64,000 bases of DNA from Planctomycetota bacterium. Lineage in GTDB: Bacteria > Planctomycetota > Planctomycetia > Pirellulales > Lacipirellulaceae. A program made the position numbers and the translations under genes. Positions 37,163-46,454 of the stretch are shown piece after piece. The notes beneath the pieces are model-generated. The model ran no database searches. It saw nothing but the letters and a program-made list of their open reading frames with translations, and had not been told where the DNA came from. The stretch's first letter is position 1. The number at the start of each line of letters is the position of its first letter. Where the stretch lies: contig JAKOXH010000042.1 of the NCBI GenBank assembly GCA_029781135.1, positions 1 through 64,000 of the forward strand. The letters run 5' to 3'.

Positions 37163-37227
37163 TAGCCGCGATGCCACCGCATCCTAGCCGCGATGCTACT
37201 GCATCTTAGCCGCGATGCTACGCATCG
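37163..37227 (+). repeat. Three tandem 22-bp repeats
   Basis: Units at 37163, 37185 and 37207, each TAGCCGCGATGC followed by 2-4 bases and GCATC. Each unit is a small hairpin (GATGC/GCATC). The TAGCCGCGA core is shared with family A repeats. They end 35 bases before the start codon of the next gene. Confidence 0.7.
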
Positions 37228-37261
37228 CCGGGTTTTCAATAACTATTCTACCCCACTAACT

Positions 37262-39298
37262 ATGGACCAATCCCTTCGCAACCCGCTCTTCTCGCCGCTG
37301 GCGATCTTCACCATCGCGCTCTCGCTTTCCATCGGTTGGGGCATTCGCGGCAACTTCGGCCACGAAGCGGGCGCGATGATGGCCGGCGTCCTCTCCGCCA
37401 CGGCCGTCGCCGTCCTCTCCAACCGCGACGACTGGCAGAACCGCGTCACCTACTTCGCCCTTTTTGGCGCACTCGGCTGGGGCTTCGGCGGCTCCATCGC
37501 CTACATGTACCCCATCTCATTCACCGAGTCGGGCCAAACGGCAAGTACCTACTATGGCTATTTTTCATTGATACTGGAAGGCGGCCTGTGGTGTGGCATG
37601 GGTGCCGCCGGCACCGCGTTCGCCGCCGCCATGCCGCTCAATCGCCTCACCAAATTCATTACGCCGCTCTGCTTCGTGCTCGTGGCGATGGGCCTCAAAC
37701 TCTGGATCGAGGAACCGCTCGAAGCCCTGCTCATGCCCGGCTCCGGCGGCGCGGCCGCCAACACCTGGCATCGTCACGAAAGCCCGCTCTATTGGTTCGA
37801 TGCCGATTGGCTCCCCGCCCTGATGGCCCTCATCGGCGTCTGCGTCTACGACCTCTACGATCGGTGGAAACAGCGCGAGACCCGCCTCGATAACCCCGCG
37901 ATGCTCCTGCCGTTCGCCGCCGTCGGCGCGCTCGCCGGCTTCCTCGTACAATTGCTGCTTCGTGCGGTCGGACTTGAGCAACGCATTCACGATGCCCTCG
38001 TCATCAAGATGGGCGACCTCACCTACGTCAGCCCGAAAACCGGCAAGCCTTTCGATCCCGAGGAACTGCTCACCAACTGGCCCAACTTCTTCTCGTACTA
38101 TCCGCGGCACGTCGGCTGGATCATCGGCCTCATCATCGGCGTCGCCGTGTATTTCTTCCTCGCCGGCAAGTTCCGCAACGATGCCAAGCTGCTCGTGTAC
38201 CTCTCGCTCGGTTGGCTCGTCGCATTCCTCGCCATGCCCGTTCTCGGCAGCATCTTCCTGATGCCATATGGCGGCCTCCGCCTCATGCCGCCCCGCAGCG
38301 ACGACTGGGCCGGCATCGTCGGCGTCTTCCTCGGCGGTCTCATCTGGTCGCGCCGTCACGGCCTCAAACCCGTCTCGCACGTCATGACGCTCGGCTTCTT
38401 CCTCGGCGGCATTTCGTTCGCCACCGTGCCGATGGTCCGCTTCCTGGTCCGCTATCCCGGCCATCCCTACCGCTTCCCCAACGGCGTGCCGGAAGCGTTC
38501 CAGCATTTCCAATCGGCCAATTGGCACAGCATCCTCGAACAATCGCACGGCTTCGGCCACGGCCTCGCGATCGCCATCGGCATGGCGATGCTCTGGCGAC
38601 GCCAACCCTGCGACGCCCGCGAGGGCAAGGTCGGCGGCTGGACCGTTGCCTTCGGCGCCTTCTTCGCCTGGTGCATCGTCGGCTTCCTCAACATGTACAA
38701 ACTCGTGGAGACATGGCGGGACAACAAATCGATCCCAGAGTCGCTCAAAGCGCCGCTCATTGGGTTCATCCACGCGCCGCCGGAGGTGTGGTTCAACGTC
38801 GTCTGGTGGACGGCCGCCACCGTGTGCGGTCTGCTGCTCCTACTGCATCAGCGCCGGCGGCTCGAAATCGTGCCGGCCTCCTGGGTCGGCAAGGGCCAAC
38901 TCCTCTACGTGATCTTTCTGTGGATGATCGTCGTCGGCAATCTCTGCCGCGCGATCCCCGGCTTCACCGATGGCCGCATGGTCACCGAGTGGGTGATCTT
39001 CATGAACGCCTGCCTGGCCACGCTGCTCATCATCGCGCTGCCCGGCCGTTCCGCTGCCACGGCCCTCACCGCCAAGACAGCCAAGAGTGACCAGCCCACG
39101 AAGGGTTGGCCCTGGCTCTCACTCACCTGGTTCGCCGGCATCGTGATCGCCGCCGGCATCGTCGCCGCCTATGGCTACTCGACGCTGGCGTTATACCAAA
39201 AAGACCTGGAAGGCAAACCCTACGCCAACCACCGCCGCTTCGGCCCCGACGCCAAATGGCGCATCGAACCCATCCTCAAACACGGCGAACACCCCTAA
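37262..39298 (+). CDS. Large polytopic membrane protein, unknown
   Basis: I do not recognise a named family. The 678-aa protein has roughly 14-16 hydrophobic helices throughout, with short loops and a C-terminal periplasmic or cytoplasmic tail of about 40 residues after the last helix (VIAAGIVAAYGYSTLALYQK). The N-terminal segment SIGWGIRGNFGHEAGAMMAG and the parallel GFGGSIAYMYPISFTE carry conserved-looking Gly, Arg, His and Glu that could be functional. There is no ATPase, kinase or transporter signature I can name. The start ATG 37262 was chosen because the upstream codons of the frame lie in tandem repeats. It is divergent from the phosphatase gene. Confidence 0.8.
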   Translation: MDQSLRNPLFSPLAIFTIALSLSIGWGIRGNFGHEAGAMMAGVLSATAVAVLSNRDDWQNRVTYFALFGALGWGFGGSIAYMYPISFTESGQTASTYYGYFSLILEGGLWCGMGAAGTAFAAAMPLNRLTKFITPLCFVLVAMGLKLWIEEPLEALLMPGSGGAAANTWHRHESPLYWFDADWLPALMALIGVCVYDLYDRWKQRETRLDNPAMLLPFAAVGALAGFLVQLLLRAVGLEQRIHDALVIKMGDLTYVSPKTGKPFDPEELLTNWPNFFSYYPRHVGWIIGLIIGVAVYFFLAGKFRNDAKLLVYLSLGWLVAFLAMPVLGSIFLMPYGGLRLMPPRSDDWAGIVGVFLGGLIWSRRHGLKPVSHVMTLGFFLGGISFATVPMVRFLVRYPGHPYRFPNGVPEAFQHFQSANWHSILEQSHGFGHGLAIAIGMAMLWRRQPCDAREGKVGGWTVAFGAFFAWCIVGFLNMYKLVETWRDNKSIPESLKAPLIGFIHAPPEVWFNVVWWTAATVCGLLLLLHQRRRLEIVPASWVGKGQLLYVIFLWMIVVGNLCRAIPGFTDGRMVTEWVIFMNACLATLLIIALPGRSAATALTAKTAKSDQPTKGWPWLSLTWFAGIVIAAGIVAAYGYSTLALYQKDLEGKPYANHRRFGPDAKWRIEPILKHGEHP

Positions 39299-39700
39299 AA
39301 AACCCCTTGTCCCTCCCTTCTTCACCCCCTTTGGCGTCGGTCGCCAGACCGAATCTACCGCCCATCTGAAGCAGCCGGAATCTGACCGGAGTTCATCTTC
39401 GTAGCCACTTGCTTTTGGTGCTCCCAGCATTCCCTATCGACAATACAGGGCAACCCGAACGTGGCTGGCTCGACTTGGACCCAGGATCTGGCAAGTTCCG
39501 AATCGGCCTTCGTTTCGACGGACGGCAATGTAATCGCTCCCTCAAAATGGCCGATCGTGGCGAGCGCGCTTCCGTTGTGGCGACGGCGCGCTGGGCGGGT
39601 TATAATGCCGAACACAGATCACACCACAACGCAGGGATGTATCGAAGAAGCGTGGCTTTATAGCGCGGCGCGACGAGAGATTCCTAGGAGAGGTGCTGCA
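39299..39700. other. Gap before ceramidase-like gene
   Basis: No gene supported. A TATAAT at 39601-39606 (GGGTTATAATGCC) is a possible -10 box about 95 bases before the next start, but I see no convincing -35 partner. A frame opening at 39461 runs into the next gene in phase but has no signal sequence. Confidence 0.4.
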
Positions 39701-41080
39701 ATGCGACTGATGGCCAAAGTTACCGCCGTGTGTACCGCTCTTGCGGCAATCGTTGCGTCATCGGTCGGCAGTGCCGAAAGTGAACCGCCTTCGTATAAGG
39801 TGGGCTTCGCTAGAATTGATATCACGCCCAGCTACAACATCCGGCTCAGTGGATTTGCCGCTCGGCAGACCGAATCGGTGAGCGTTCGGGAACATATTTT
39901 TGCCCGCGCGATGGCAATTCGCGCCAATGCCGACCCAGCGCCCGTGGTACTAGTGGCCGTTGAGAGTATTGGCGTACCGATGTACATTCGCGACGAGGTT
40001 GCTTCGCGATTGCGCACGAGCAAGCAGCTTCCGGACGAGCGATTTACCGTTTGCTCAACTCATACGCATACAGCGCCCGTGATCGACAAGGTGTTGCCGA
40101 CTCTATTCGGCGCGCCGGTGCCATCAGAGCAACAGCAGCGTATCCAGCAGTATACGCGCGAGCTGACGGACAAAATTGAGCAGGCGGCGCTGGCGGCACT
40201 TGCCGATATGCGACCGGCACACCTGGCGTACGGCATTGGCCAAGTCGGGTTTGCCATCAATCGGCGTACCCGCGGCGGGCCGGTCGATCATGATTTGCCC
40301 GTAATATCGATTACCGATGAGCACGGCAGAATCCGTGGCCTATGGTTGAACTATGCGTGCCATTGCGTCGTCCTCTCGGATTTCAAGGTCAGCGGCGACT
40401 GGGCCGGGTATGCGTCGAAGGAACTCGAGCGTTTGTTCCCGGACTCGGTCGCCCTGATCTCAATTGGCTGCGGCGCCGACTCGAATCCGCAATCGGGCGT
40501 CACCGGCGACAAAGCCGGCGTGGCCGAGCAATATGGCCAGGAAATTGCCGCCGAAGTCGATCGGCTGCAACGTTCCCAACTCACGCCCGTCCGTGCTGAC
40601 ATCCGCTGCCGACTCGACAAACTGCACTTGCCGCTGCAAGCGATTCCTACCCGCGAGCAGTGGGCGGAGCGAGCCAAGGAGCCAGGCCCTACCGGCTATT
40701 ACGCTCAAGTCATGCTCCGGCGATTGGATGCCGGCGAGCAATTGCCGGCGCAGATCCCCTTGGCCGTACAAACGTGGAAGTTCGGCGATACGTTGGCAAT
40801 CGTCTTTCTTTCTGGCGAAGTCGTGGTTGATTATTCACTACGGCTGAAGAAAGAGTTCGACTCGAAGCGGCTGTGGGTGAATGCCTATTCGAACGACGTG
40901 CCGTGTTACATTCCCTCCGAGCGCGTGCTGAAAGAGGGCGGTTACGAAGGCGGCGGGGCGATGGTGTACTATGGCTGGCCGGCCGCATTTGCCCCAGGCC
41001 TGGAAGACAAAATCATCGCCACGGCCCGCACGCAGCTCGGCGACCAATTCAAGTTAGCCGCGCGAGCGGGAACGCCTTGA
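39701..41080 (+). CDS. Neutral/alkaline ceramidase-like exported hydrolase
   Basis: A 459-aa secreted protein related to the N-terminal catalytic domain of neutral/alkaline non-lysosomal ceramidases. Signal peptide: VTAVCTALAAIVASSVGSAE. The zinc-binding His pair lies in VCSTHTHTAPVIDK; NYACHCVVLSDFKVSGDWAG and SIGCGADSNP follow, as in the family. It is much shorter than typical ceramidases (650-700 aa) and lacks the C-terminal immunoglobulin-like domain, as do many planctomycete members whose substrates are unknown; amide or ester hydrolysis is inferred. AGGAGAGG is upstream of ATG 39701. Confidence 0.85.
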   Translation: MRLMAKVTAVCTALAAIVASSVGSAESEPPSYKVGFARIDITPSYNIRLSGFAARQTESVSVREHIFARAMAIRANADPAPVVLVAVESIGVPMYIRDEVASRLRTSKQLPDERFTVCSTHTHTAPVIDKVLPTLFGAPVPSEQQQRIQQYTRELTDKIEQAALAALADMRPAHLAYGIGQVGFAINRRTRGGPVDHDLPVISITDEHGRIRGLWLNYACHCVVLSDFKVSGDWAGYASKELERLFPDSVALISIGCGADSNPQSGVTGDKAGVAEQYGQEIAAEVDRLQRSQLTPVRADIRCRLDKLHLPLQAIPTREQWAERAKEPGPTGYYAQVMLRRLDAGEQLPAQIPLAVQTWKFGDTLAIVFLSGEVVVDYSLRLKKEFDSKRLWVNAYSNDVPCYIPSERVLKEGGYEGGGAMVYYGWPAAFAPGLEDKIIATARTQLGDQFKLAARAGTP

Positions 41081-41207
41081 AAGAAAATACGGTACACAGG
41101 GAGTTCCTCCCAAGTGTCCCGCGTTCGACGACGTTCGCTTTGCGTCGTGGCCGTTTCATCTTTATTATCGAGCGTTCGCCACGCGATGCTGCCGGATTGG
41201 CTTTCGC

Positions 41208-42053
41208 TCAATTCGCCAAGGCCAGAATTTGTTCCGCGTCCGCATGCAACATTTCGATTCGCCGCGGCTGGGAAGGGATCGTCCGTAGTCCGAGCGATCG
41301 CGCGACCGTGTAGGCGAGCTCCTTCCAGATTCGTTGATCACGGCGGTAAAAGCATCGCCCCGCCGTGGTTTGGCGTATTCCGCGAAGATCGCGGCTTTCT
41401 GCCGACTCGAGTGACAAATTCACCAATTCTGCTGCTACCTTCATGCACTTAGCGAGGATCGCTGATTCTGTGTCATCGGCCTGCAGTTCGGGAAATCCAT
41501 AACCCAGAATGGGGCCCGTGTCGATGCCGCGGTCGATTCGATGCAGCGTGACGCCGATCTTATCGAACTCGCGAAAGTACAACGGCCAAAATATGGTGCG
41601 CTCGCCGCGGTAATAAGGGGCGATGCCACGATGCACGTTGATCGTGCCGAAGCGGGGAATTTCAAATATCTCGGGCTTGAGCAGTGGGCAAGCCGAAACA
41701 AGGAGAACGTCCGGATCTAATGTATCAAGCGTGCGAGCGAACGACTCGGAATTGATGTGCCGCGCGTCGATGTCCGTGGTTGGCGCCTCGATGTGCGGCG
41801 GCGTTCCTTCCCGCTGAAGTTGCTCGGCAGCGCGCTGCTCGATGCGTTCGTACAATCGCTCAAAGAATCGCCGGCGGACGCGGCCGACAACGCTATCGAT
41901 GGGCGAGTTAACAAACTTCGACCATCGCGAACCTCTTGCCGCCGTCGTTGACCAGCGGACGCGAAAGACATGCCGCACCACGTGCCGCCGCGAAATCATA
42001 TTGATGAGGCACGCGTTCGCTGGACTACAGCTACTGAGTACGACAAGGTTCAT
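41208..42053 (-). CDS. Formyltransferase family protein
   Basis: A 281-aa protein with the formyl-transferase N-terminal fold (as in Fmt, PurN and sugar N-formyltransferases). The catalytic trio is recognisable: Asn and His in GTINVHRGIAPYYRGERTIF and Asp in LHRIDRGIDTGPILGYG. N-terminal residues 1-35 are the expected first beta strand (MNLVVLSSCSPANACLINMI), then a region of about 70 residues with basic helices (VVGRVRRRFFERLYERIEQR). It lacks the Fmt C-terminal domain, so it is unlikely to be the methionyl-tRNA enzyme. Similar proteins act in sugar or lipid modification; the substrate is unknown. Confidence 0.85.
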   Translation of the reverse strand: MNLVVLSSCSPANACLINMISRRHVVRHVFRVRWSTTAARGSRWSKFVNSPIDSVVGRVRRRFFERLYERIEQRAAEQLQREGTPPHIEAPTTDIDARHINSESFARTLDTLDPDVLLVSACPLLKPEIFEIPRFGTINVHRGIAPYYRGERTIFWPLYFREFDKIGVTLHRIDRGIDTGPILGYGFPELQADDTESAILAKCMKVAAELVNLSLESAESRDLRGIRQTTAGRCFYRRDQRIWKELAYTVARSLGLRTIPSQPRRIEMLHADAEQILALAN

Positions 42054-42375
42054 GTGCGATGGTCGGTGGACGAGGTGCGGAAGGCAGGTACTTGAATTAT
42101 GGGCTATGGGGCTAATTCGGGGGGCAAAGCGATTCATCGAACGTACTGTTCGCCGTTTGGTTTAATCCGTATCGAACGATTAAGCCGGGCAATCTAGCAA
42201 TATCAATTGAAGTGAATTCTGATAATCAATAGGATTATTAATCCGATGAAGGATCAATCTGCGGATGGCCAGCGGCTCGCCTTCGCCCGCGCTTTCCTGT
42301 TTGGGATCCGTAGCGGTAGCGACGCGGAACGCCTCGCCGGCCTGCGCCGAGAGGCCGATTTTGTTTGGTGATCGA
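42054..42375. other. Divergent gap, no gene seen
   Basis: An AT-rich segment (about 42160-42250) lies between the divergent formyltransferase and glpD genes and may hold promoters; I cannot define boxes. A stretch CGTAGCGGTAGCGACGCGG near 42308 resembles family A repeats weakly. Confidence 0.35.
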
Positions 42376-43905
42376 ATGCAGAACGAGACGGCAATAACCG
42401 CTTGGACGCTGCGTCAGGACCGACTTAGCGGACTGGCGGATCGCGAAGTCGACGTGCTGGTCGTGGGCGGCGGAATTGTCGGTGCCGGCGTCGCGCGCGA
42501 CGCGGCCATGCGCGGGCTTTCGACCCTACTAGTCGAGCAGCGCGACTTCGCCGCTGGAACCAGTAGCCGTTCGAGTCGACTTTTACACGGCGGAATTCGT
42601 TACCTTGCGCAAGGCCGTATTGGGCTGGTCTGGGAAGCGAGCCGGGAAAAGCGCGTGATCGGCAAAATCGCTCCCCACTTAGCCCGGCCGTTGGCGTTCA
42701 TTTTCCCCGGGCGAAAAGGTTCTCGCTGGGTGCTGTGGCAGTTGGCAATTGGCGTGAAACTGTACGACGCGCTGTGCGGCATGCGCAATTTCGGCGGCAG
42801 TTCGGTCCTTGGCAGAGAGCGAACGCAAGACGCATTGCGGGGCATTTCCCCGAATAAGCTGACCGGCGCCGTCCGCTATTTCGATGCTCTCACCAACGAC
42901 GCCCGGCTCGTTTTGGATACAGTACGTTCGGCCGCCAAACACGGTGCCCAGGTCATGAATTACCTGCGACTAACGAATGCCGAACGCCGCGGCGACACCT
43001 GGCATTGCACACTGGAAGATGTTGAATCCGGCGGTAAGGTCAACGTCAAAACGCGTGCCGTTGTGAACGCCACGGGTCCCTGGTCCGATAAACTACCGCA
43101 TTCGCACACATCCTTGCGGTTGACCAAGGGCGTACATCTTGTCATCGACCGCGACCGCCTGCCCGTGCCGGACGCGGTGGTGATGGCGGAAGGTGATCGC
43201 ATTTTGTTCGCCATTCCCTGGGGCGAGCGCGTGATCTTGGGCACGACGGATACCGACTATCAAGGCCCACTCAGCGAGCACAGTTGTGACGACGAGGACA
43301 TCAACTACGTGCTCGATGTTACCAACGCGACTTTCCCCGGAGCGAAAATCACGAAAGCGGATCTCATCAGCACCTGGTCGGGTTTGCGGCCACTGGTGGC
43401 CGATAAGAACGGTAATCCCTCAGATATTTCCCGGCGGCATGAAGTGAAAATGCATGAGCCCGGTTGGTGGGATGTCACGGGCGGCAAGCTCACCACCTAC
43501 CGGCTCATGTCGGAAGAAGCCGTCAATGCAATCGCTAAATTCTTAGGGAATGCCAAACGGCGGTGTGAAACAGCCGACAAACCGCTACTGGCTCCGACCG
43601 AGACCATGGGCGTCAGCGGCATTGTGCCGCCAGTGGTATCCGAAGTGCTGGTCAAACACTATTGTCGAAATGAGTGGGCTTGCCACTTGGATGATGTGAT
43701 GGTGCGGCGCACGAGTTGGCGGCACTATCGGCACGATCACGTGGAAGTCGCCGACCGCGTAGCACGGTGGATGGCCGTGGAGTTGGGCTGGGACAAGGCG
43801 ACAACGCAAGGAGAAATCGCTGGCTATCGCGAGTTTGTGAGGGCGAATCCAGTTGCGATGTTGTCCGGTCATTCAGGACTGAATGAACGAGATGATCGCC
43901 AATAG
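42376..43905 (+). CDS. glpD: FAD-dependent glycerol-3-phosphate dehydrogenase
   Basis: A 509-aa membrane-associated flavoenzyme oxidising glycerol-3-phosphate to dihydroxyacetone phosphate and passing electrons to quinone. The FAD dinucleotide fold is VLVVGGGIVGAGVARDAAMR, followed by AAGTSSRSSRLLHGGIRYL, both diagnostic. The second half contains KGVHLVIDRDRLPVPDAVV, IPWGERVILGTTDTDY and GGKLTTYRLMSEEAV. The C-terminal helical domain is present and length is normal. Start chosen at ATG 42376; the longer frame from 42265 has a low-complexity extension. The next gene follows after 142 bases on the same strand but need not be in the same operon. Confidence 0.95.
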   Translation: MQNETAITAWTLRQDRLSGLADREVDVLVVGGGIVGAGVARDAAMRGLSTLLVEQRDFAAGTSSRSSRLLHGGIRYLAQGRIGLVWEASREKRVIGKIAPHLARPLAFIFPGRKGSRWVLWQLAIGVKLYDALCGMRNFGGSSVLGRERTQDALRGISPNKLTGAVRYFDALTNDARLVLDTVRSAAKHGAQVMNYLRLTNAERRGDTWHCTLEDVESGGKVNVKTRAVVNATGPWSDKLPHSHTSLRLTKGVHLVIDRDRLPVPDAVVMAEGDRILFAIPWGERVILGTTDTDYQGPLSEHSCDDEDINYVLDVTNATFPGAKITKADLISTWSGLRPLVADKNGNPSDISRRHEVKMHEPGWWDVTGGKLTTYRLMSEEAVNAIAKFLGNAKRRCETADKPLLAPTETMGVSGIVPPVVSEVLVKHYCRNEWACHLDDVMVRRTSWRHYRHDHVEVADRVARWMAVELGWDKATTQGEIAGYREFVRANPVAMLSGHSGLNERDDRQ

Positions 43906-44047
43906 TCTTCGCAGGTCGGTGCGTCTTGGTCGCAGCTGAACCCAGGTCAGCTCGTACTATCACCTGAGCACCCATGTGGTGGATTGGCCTACGCGCATTC
44001 TATCGCGATACTGGAGCAAACCGCTCACATCCCTTGGAGCCAATCCC

Positions 44048-45439
44048 ATGTCTGATCGACCATCGCAAACTCGCCGCGAATTCCTTCGTCGTTCCTCACT
44101 ATTAACGGGAGCAGCAGCGCTTGGCGCCCCGGCCTTGGGAAAAGCGCTCGGCGCGAACGATCGTATTCGCGTCGCGTGCATCGGGGTGGGCGGCAAGGGC
44201 GATAGCGATAGTACCGATGCAGCGGCTTGCGGTGGTGAAATCGTGGCCCTGTGCGATGTCTCGCGCAAGACGCTCGACCGCAAAGCGGCTGAGTTCCCCA
44301 AGGCGAAGCAGTTCCAGGATTACCGCAAGATGTTCGAGGCGCTGGGCAAGGAGATCGATGCCGTCACGATTTCCACGCCCGATCATCACCACGGCCTGGC
44401 AGCCACGATCGCCATGCAAATGGGCAAACACTGCTTCTGCCAGAAACCATTGACGCAGACGGTTTACGAAGCCCGCACGCTCCGCCGCCTGGCGGCGGAG
44501 AAGAAACTGGCCACGCAAATGGGAAACCAAGGGAGTGCCAGCGAATCGTTGCGCCGGGCCGTGGAAGTCGTGCAGGCGGGCGTCATCGGCAACCCACTCG
44601 AACTGCACGTGTGGACCAATCGCCCCGTGTGGCCGCAAGGCTTGGACCGGCCGGCCGGCAACGACCCCATACCTGACTGGCTGAATTGGGATGTGTGGCT
44701 TGGTCCAGCACCCGAACGTCCGTACAAGGATCACGTCTATCACACGTTCCGTTGGCGCGGCTGGTACGACTTCGGTACCGGCGCGCTGGGCGACATGGCC
44801 TGCCACACGGTGAACATGCCGTTTCGCGCGCTTAAACTGGGTTACCCAACGGCGGTTGAGTGTGAGCTTGCTTCTCGTCTGTATCCAGAGAGTTTTCCGA
44901 AGACATCGCGCATTCGCTACGAGTTTCCCGCGCGAGAGAGTCTGCCGCCGCTCAAGTTCTGGTGGTACGACGGTAATCCTCAGGATGCGCTGAGCCCCTT
45001 GCGTCCCCCAAGTGCGGCGGTTCAGGAAATTGCCGCCAGCATGGGCGGCGTGCCGGATTCAGGCTCACTGATCATCGGCGACAAGGGCAAAGTCTTTTCG
45101 CCCGGCGATGACGGCTCAGGGTTTATGCTGTGCCTCAAAGGCGAACATAGTTTTGTCGGCGGAGACAACCATGAAGCGGCGCGGGCCGTGCCGCAATCAA
45201 TCCCTCGCTCTCCAGGCCACATGCAGGAGTGGTTCCGCATGATGCGCGACGGCACGCCGGCGTACTCGAACTTCGACATCGCCGCGTATCTTACCGAGAT
45301 CATTTTGCTGGGTTGCGTGGCCCTGCGCACCGGGGAGGGGATCAAAGTTGACTGGGACGGACCAAACATGAAGTCGCCCAATTGCCCGGCAGCGAACGAA
45401 TTCGTCCGCCGCAAGAACCGCAACGGCTGGGAGGCGTGA
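44048..45439 (+). CDS. Tat-exported Gfo/Idh/MocA oxidoreductase
   Basis: A 463-aa NAD(P)-dependent sugar oxidoreductase of the Gfo/Idh/MocA superfamily. The N-terminus TRREFLRRSSLLTGAAALG is a twin-arginine signal, so it is exported folded, probably with tightly bound cofactor. The Rossmann fold starts VACIGVGGKGD, with TPDHHHG and the EKP-like motif as CQKPLTQTV. C-terminal substrate domain: WDVWLGPAPERPY and FGTGALGDMACHTVN. With the DUF1080 protein downstream it would fit C3-oxidation of glycosides in the planctomycete 3-keto route (inference). The gap to the next gene is 243 bases with a repeat. Confidence 0.92.
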   Translation: MSDRPSQTRREFLRRSSLLTGAAALGAPALGKALGANDRIRVACIGVGGKGDSDSTDAAACGGEIVALCDVSRKTLDRKAAEFPKAKQFQDYRKMFEALGKEIDAVTISTPDHHHGLAATIAMQMGKHCFCQKPLTQTVYEARTLRRLAAEKKLATQMGNQGSASESLRRAVEVVQAGVIGNPLELHVWTNRPVWPQGLDRPAGNDPIPDWLNWDVWLGPAPERPYKDHVYHTFRWRGWYDFGTGALGDMACHTVNMPFRALKLGYPTAVECELASRLYPESFPKTSRIRYEFPARESLPPLKFWWYDGNPQDALSPLRPPSAAVQEIAASMGGVPDSGSLIIGDKGKVFSPGDDGSGFMLCLKGEHSFVGGDNHEAARAVPQSIPRSPGHMQEWFRMMRDGTPAYSNFDIAAYLTEIILLGCVALRTGEGIKVDWDGPNMKSPNCPAANEFVRRKNRNGWEA

Positions 45440-45506
45440 GCCCCGTTGGAATTTGGTGATCATTGCTTCCAAATCTGGTCGTGGCCGCACATTAGACGGT
45501 CTTTGC

Positions 45507-45572
45507 GGAACACTAATTTTCGCTGATCTCCGCTAATTCGGATTAGTGTTGATTAGCCAAGATTAGTGTTCC
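45507..45572. repeat. Inverted repeat with internal direct repeats
   Basis: GGAACACTAAT (45507-45517) and ATTAGTGTTCC (45562-45572) are perfect inverted ends. Inside, GATTAGTGTT occurs again and CGCTAATTCG / GATTAGCC variants repeat. It is AT-richer than its surroundings. Confidence 0.65.
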
Positions 45573-45682
45573 TTCTCCAAATTGGAACTACTGGTGATCG
45601 GTAAACCCGCATGAGGCGTCGAGTACACGATTCTTATCTTGTTCGGCAATTGACGTGCGCGCTCGCGACGAGCTGAAAACTC

Positions 45683-46441
45683 ATGAAGCGAAATGCCCTT
45701 GCAGTCTTGGTGATACTACTCGCGTACTCACATTGCTTCGCAGCAGACGAGCCACCGCTGAACACGCTCACCCCGGCCGAAGCGGCTGCCGGCTGGAAAC
45801 TGCTGTTCAACGGCAAGGACCTCGCGGGGTGGCACAACTTCCGGCGCGAGACCGTACGTCCCGGTTGGCAGGTCAAGGACGGCACGCTGGCCTGCGTTGA
45901 CCCGCACAACGCCGGCAATCTCGTCGCGCCCGGTGAGTTCGATTGGTTTGAACTGCAACTCGATTACAAGATCGTCCGCGGCGGTAACAGCGGCGTCATT
46001 TATCACATTAGCACGAATCGCGGCGGCCCTTGCGAAACCGGCCCCGAGGTGCAACTGCAGGACAACGCCACGGCTGGCAACGACGAACAGAGTGGCTGGT
46101 TGTTTAACCTCTATCGCACGCCCAACGACCCGGCCACGGGCAAGCCGCTCGACGCCACTAAGCCCGCCGGCGAGTGGAATCATTTGCGGCTCCTCATTAC
46201 GCCGGAAAAGTGCGAACACGAAATGAATGGCGTGAAGTATTTCGAGTACGTACTGGGCAGTGCCGATTTCCAGGCTCGCGTCGCGAAGAGCAAGTTCGCG
46301 GAGTTCTCCGATTTTGGAACTTACGACAGGGGCGGCATCGCGCTGCAAGGTGATCACGGCCAAGTGTGTTTTCGGAACATCAAAATTCGCCCTCTTCATC
46401 GACAGCCCGTAACCTCAGATCAGTCAGCAAGACCCAAGTAA
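45683..46441 (+). CDS. DUF1080 3-keto-disaccharide hydrolase-type protein
   Basis: A 252-aa secreted protein (signal ALAVLVILLAYSHCFA) with the DUF1080 concanavalin-like beta-jelly roll: GWKLLFNGKDLAGWHNF, DFELQLDYK-type strand (WFELQLDYKIVRGGNSGVIY) and YDRGGIALQGDHGQVCFRNI at the end. Family members cleave 3-keto glycosides after a Gfo/Idh/MocA enzyme has oxidised the sugar at C3. The gene lies between such an oxidoreductase and a GH50-like enzyme, and only 13 bases before the latter, forming an operon. Catalytic His/Glu are not assignable with certainty. Confidence 0.92.
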   Translation: MKRNALAVLVILLAYSHCFAADEPPLNTLTPAEAAAGWKLLFNGKDLAGWHNFRRETVRPGWQVKDGTLACVDPHNAGNLVAPGEFDWFELQLDYKIVRGGNSGVIYHISTNRGGPCETGPEVQLQDNATAGNDEQSGWLFNLYRTPNDPATGKPLDATKPAGEWNHLRLLITPEKCEHEMNGVKYFEYVLGSADFQARVAKSKFAEFSDFGTYDRGGIALQGDHGQVCFRNIKIRPLHRQPVTSDQSARPK

Positions 46442-46454
46442 ATGGACATTTCCC

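Noticed and set aside
37163..37227. Possible CRISPR array because of regularly spaced repeats.
   Set aside because: Units are directly adjacent, without spacers, and only three in number; no cas genes are present.
37565..38773. Minus-strand frame of 402 codons inside the polytopic membrane protein.
   Set aside because: The Glu/Asp/Ala/Gly-rich product is the expected reverse reading of a hydrophobic protein; the plus frame has membrane helices and a sensible start.
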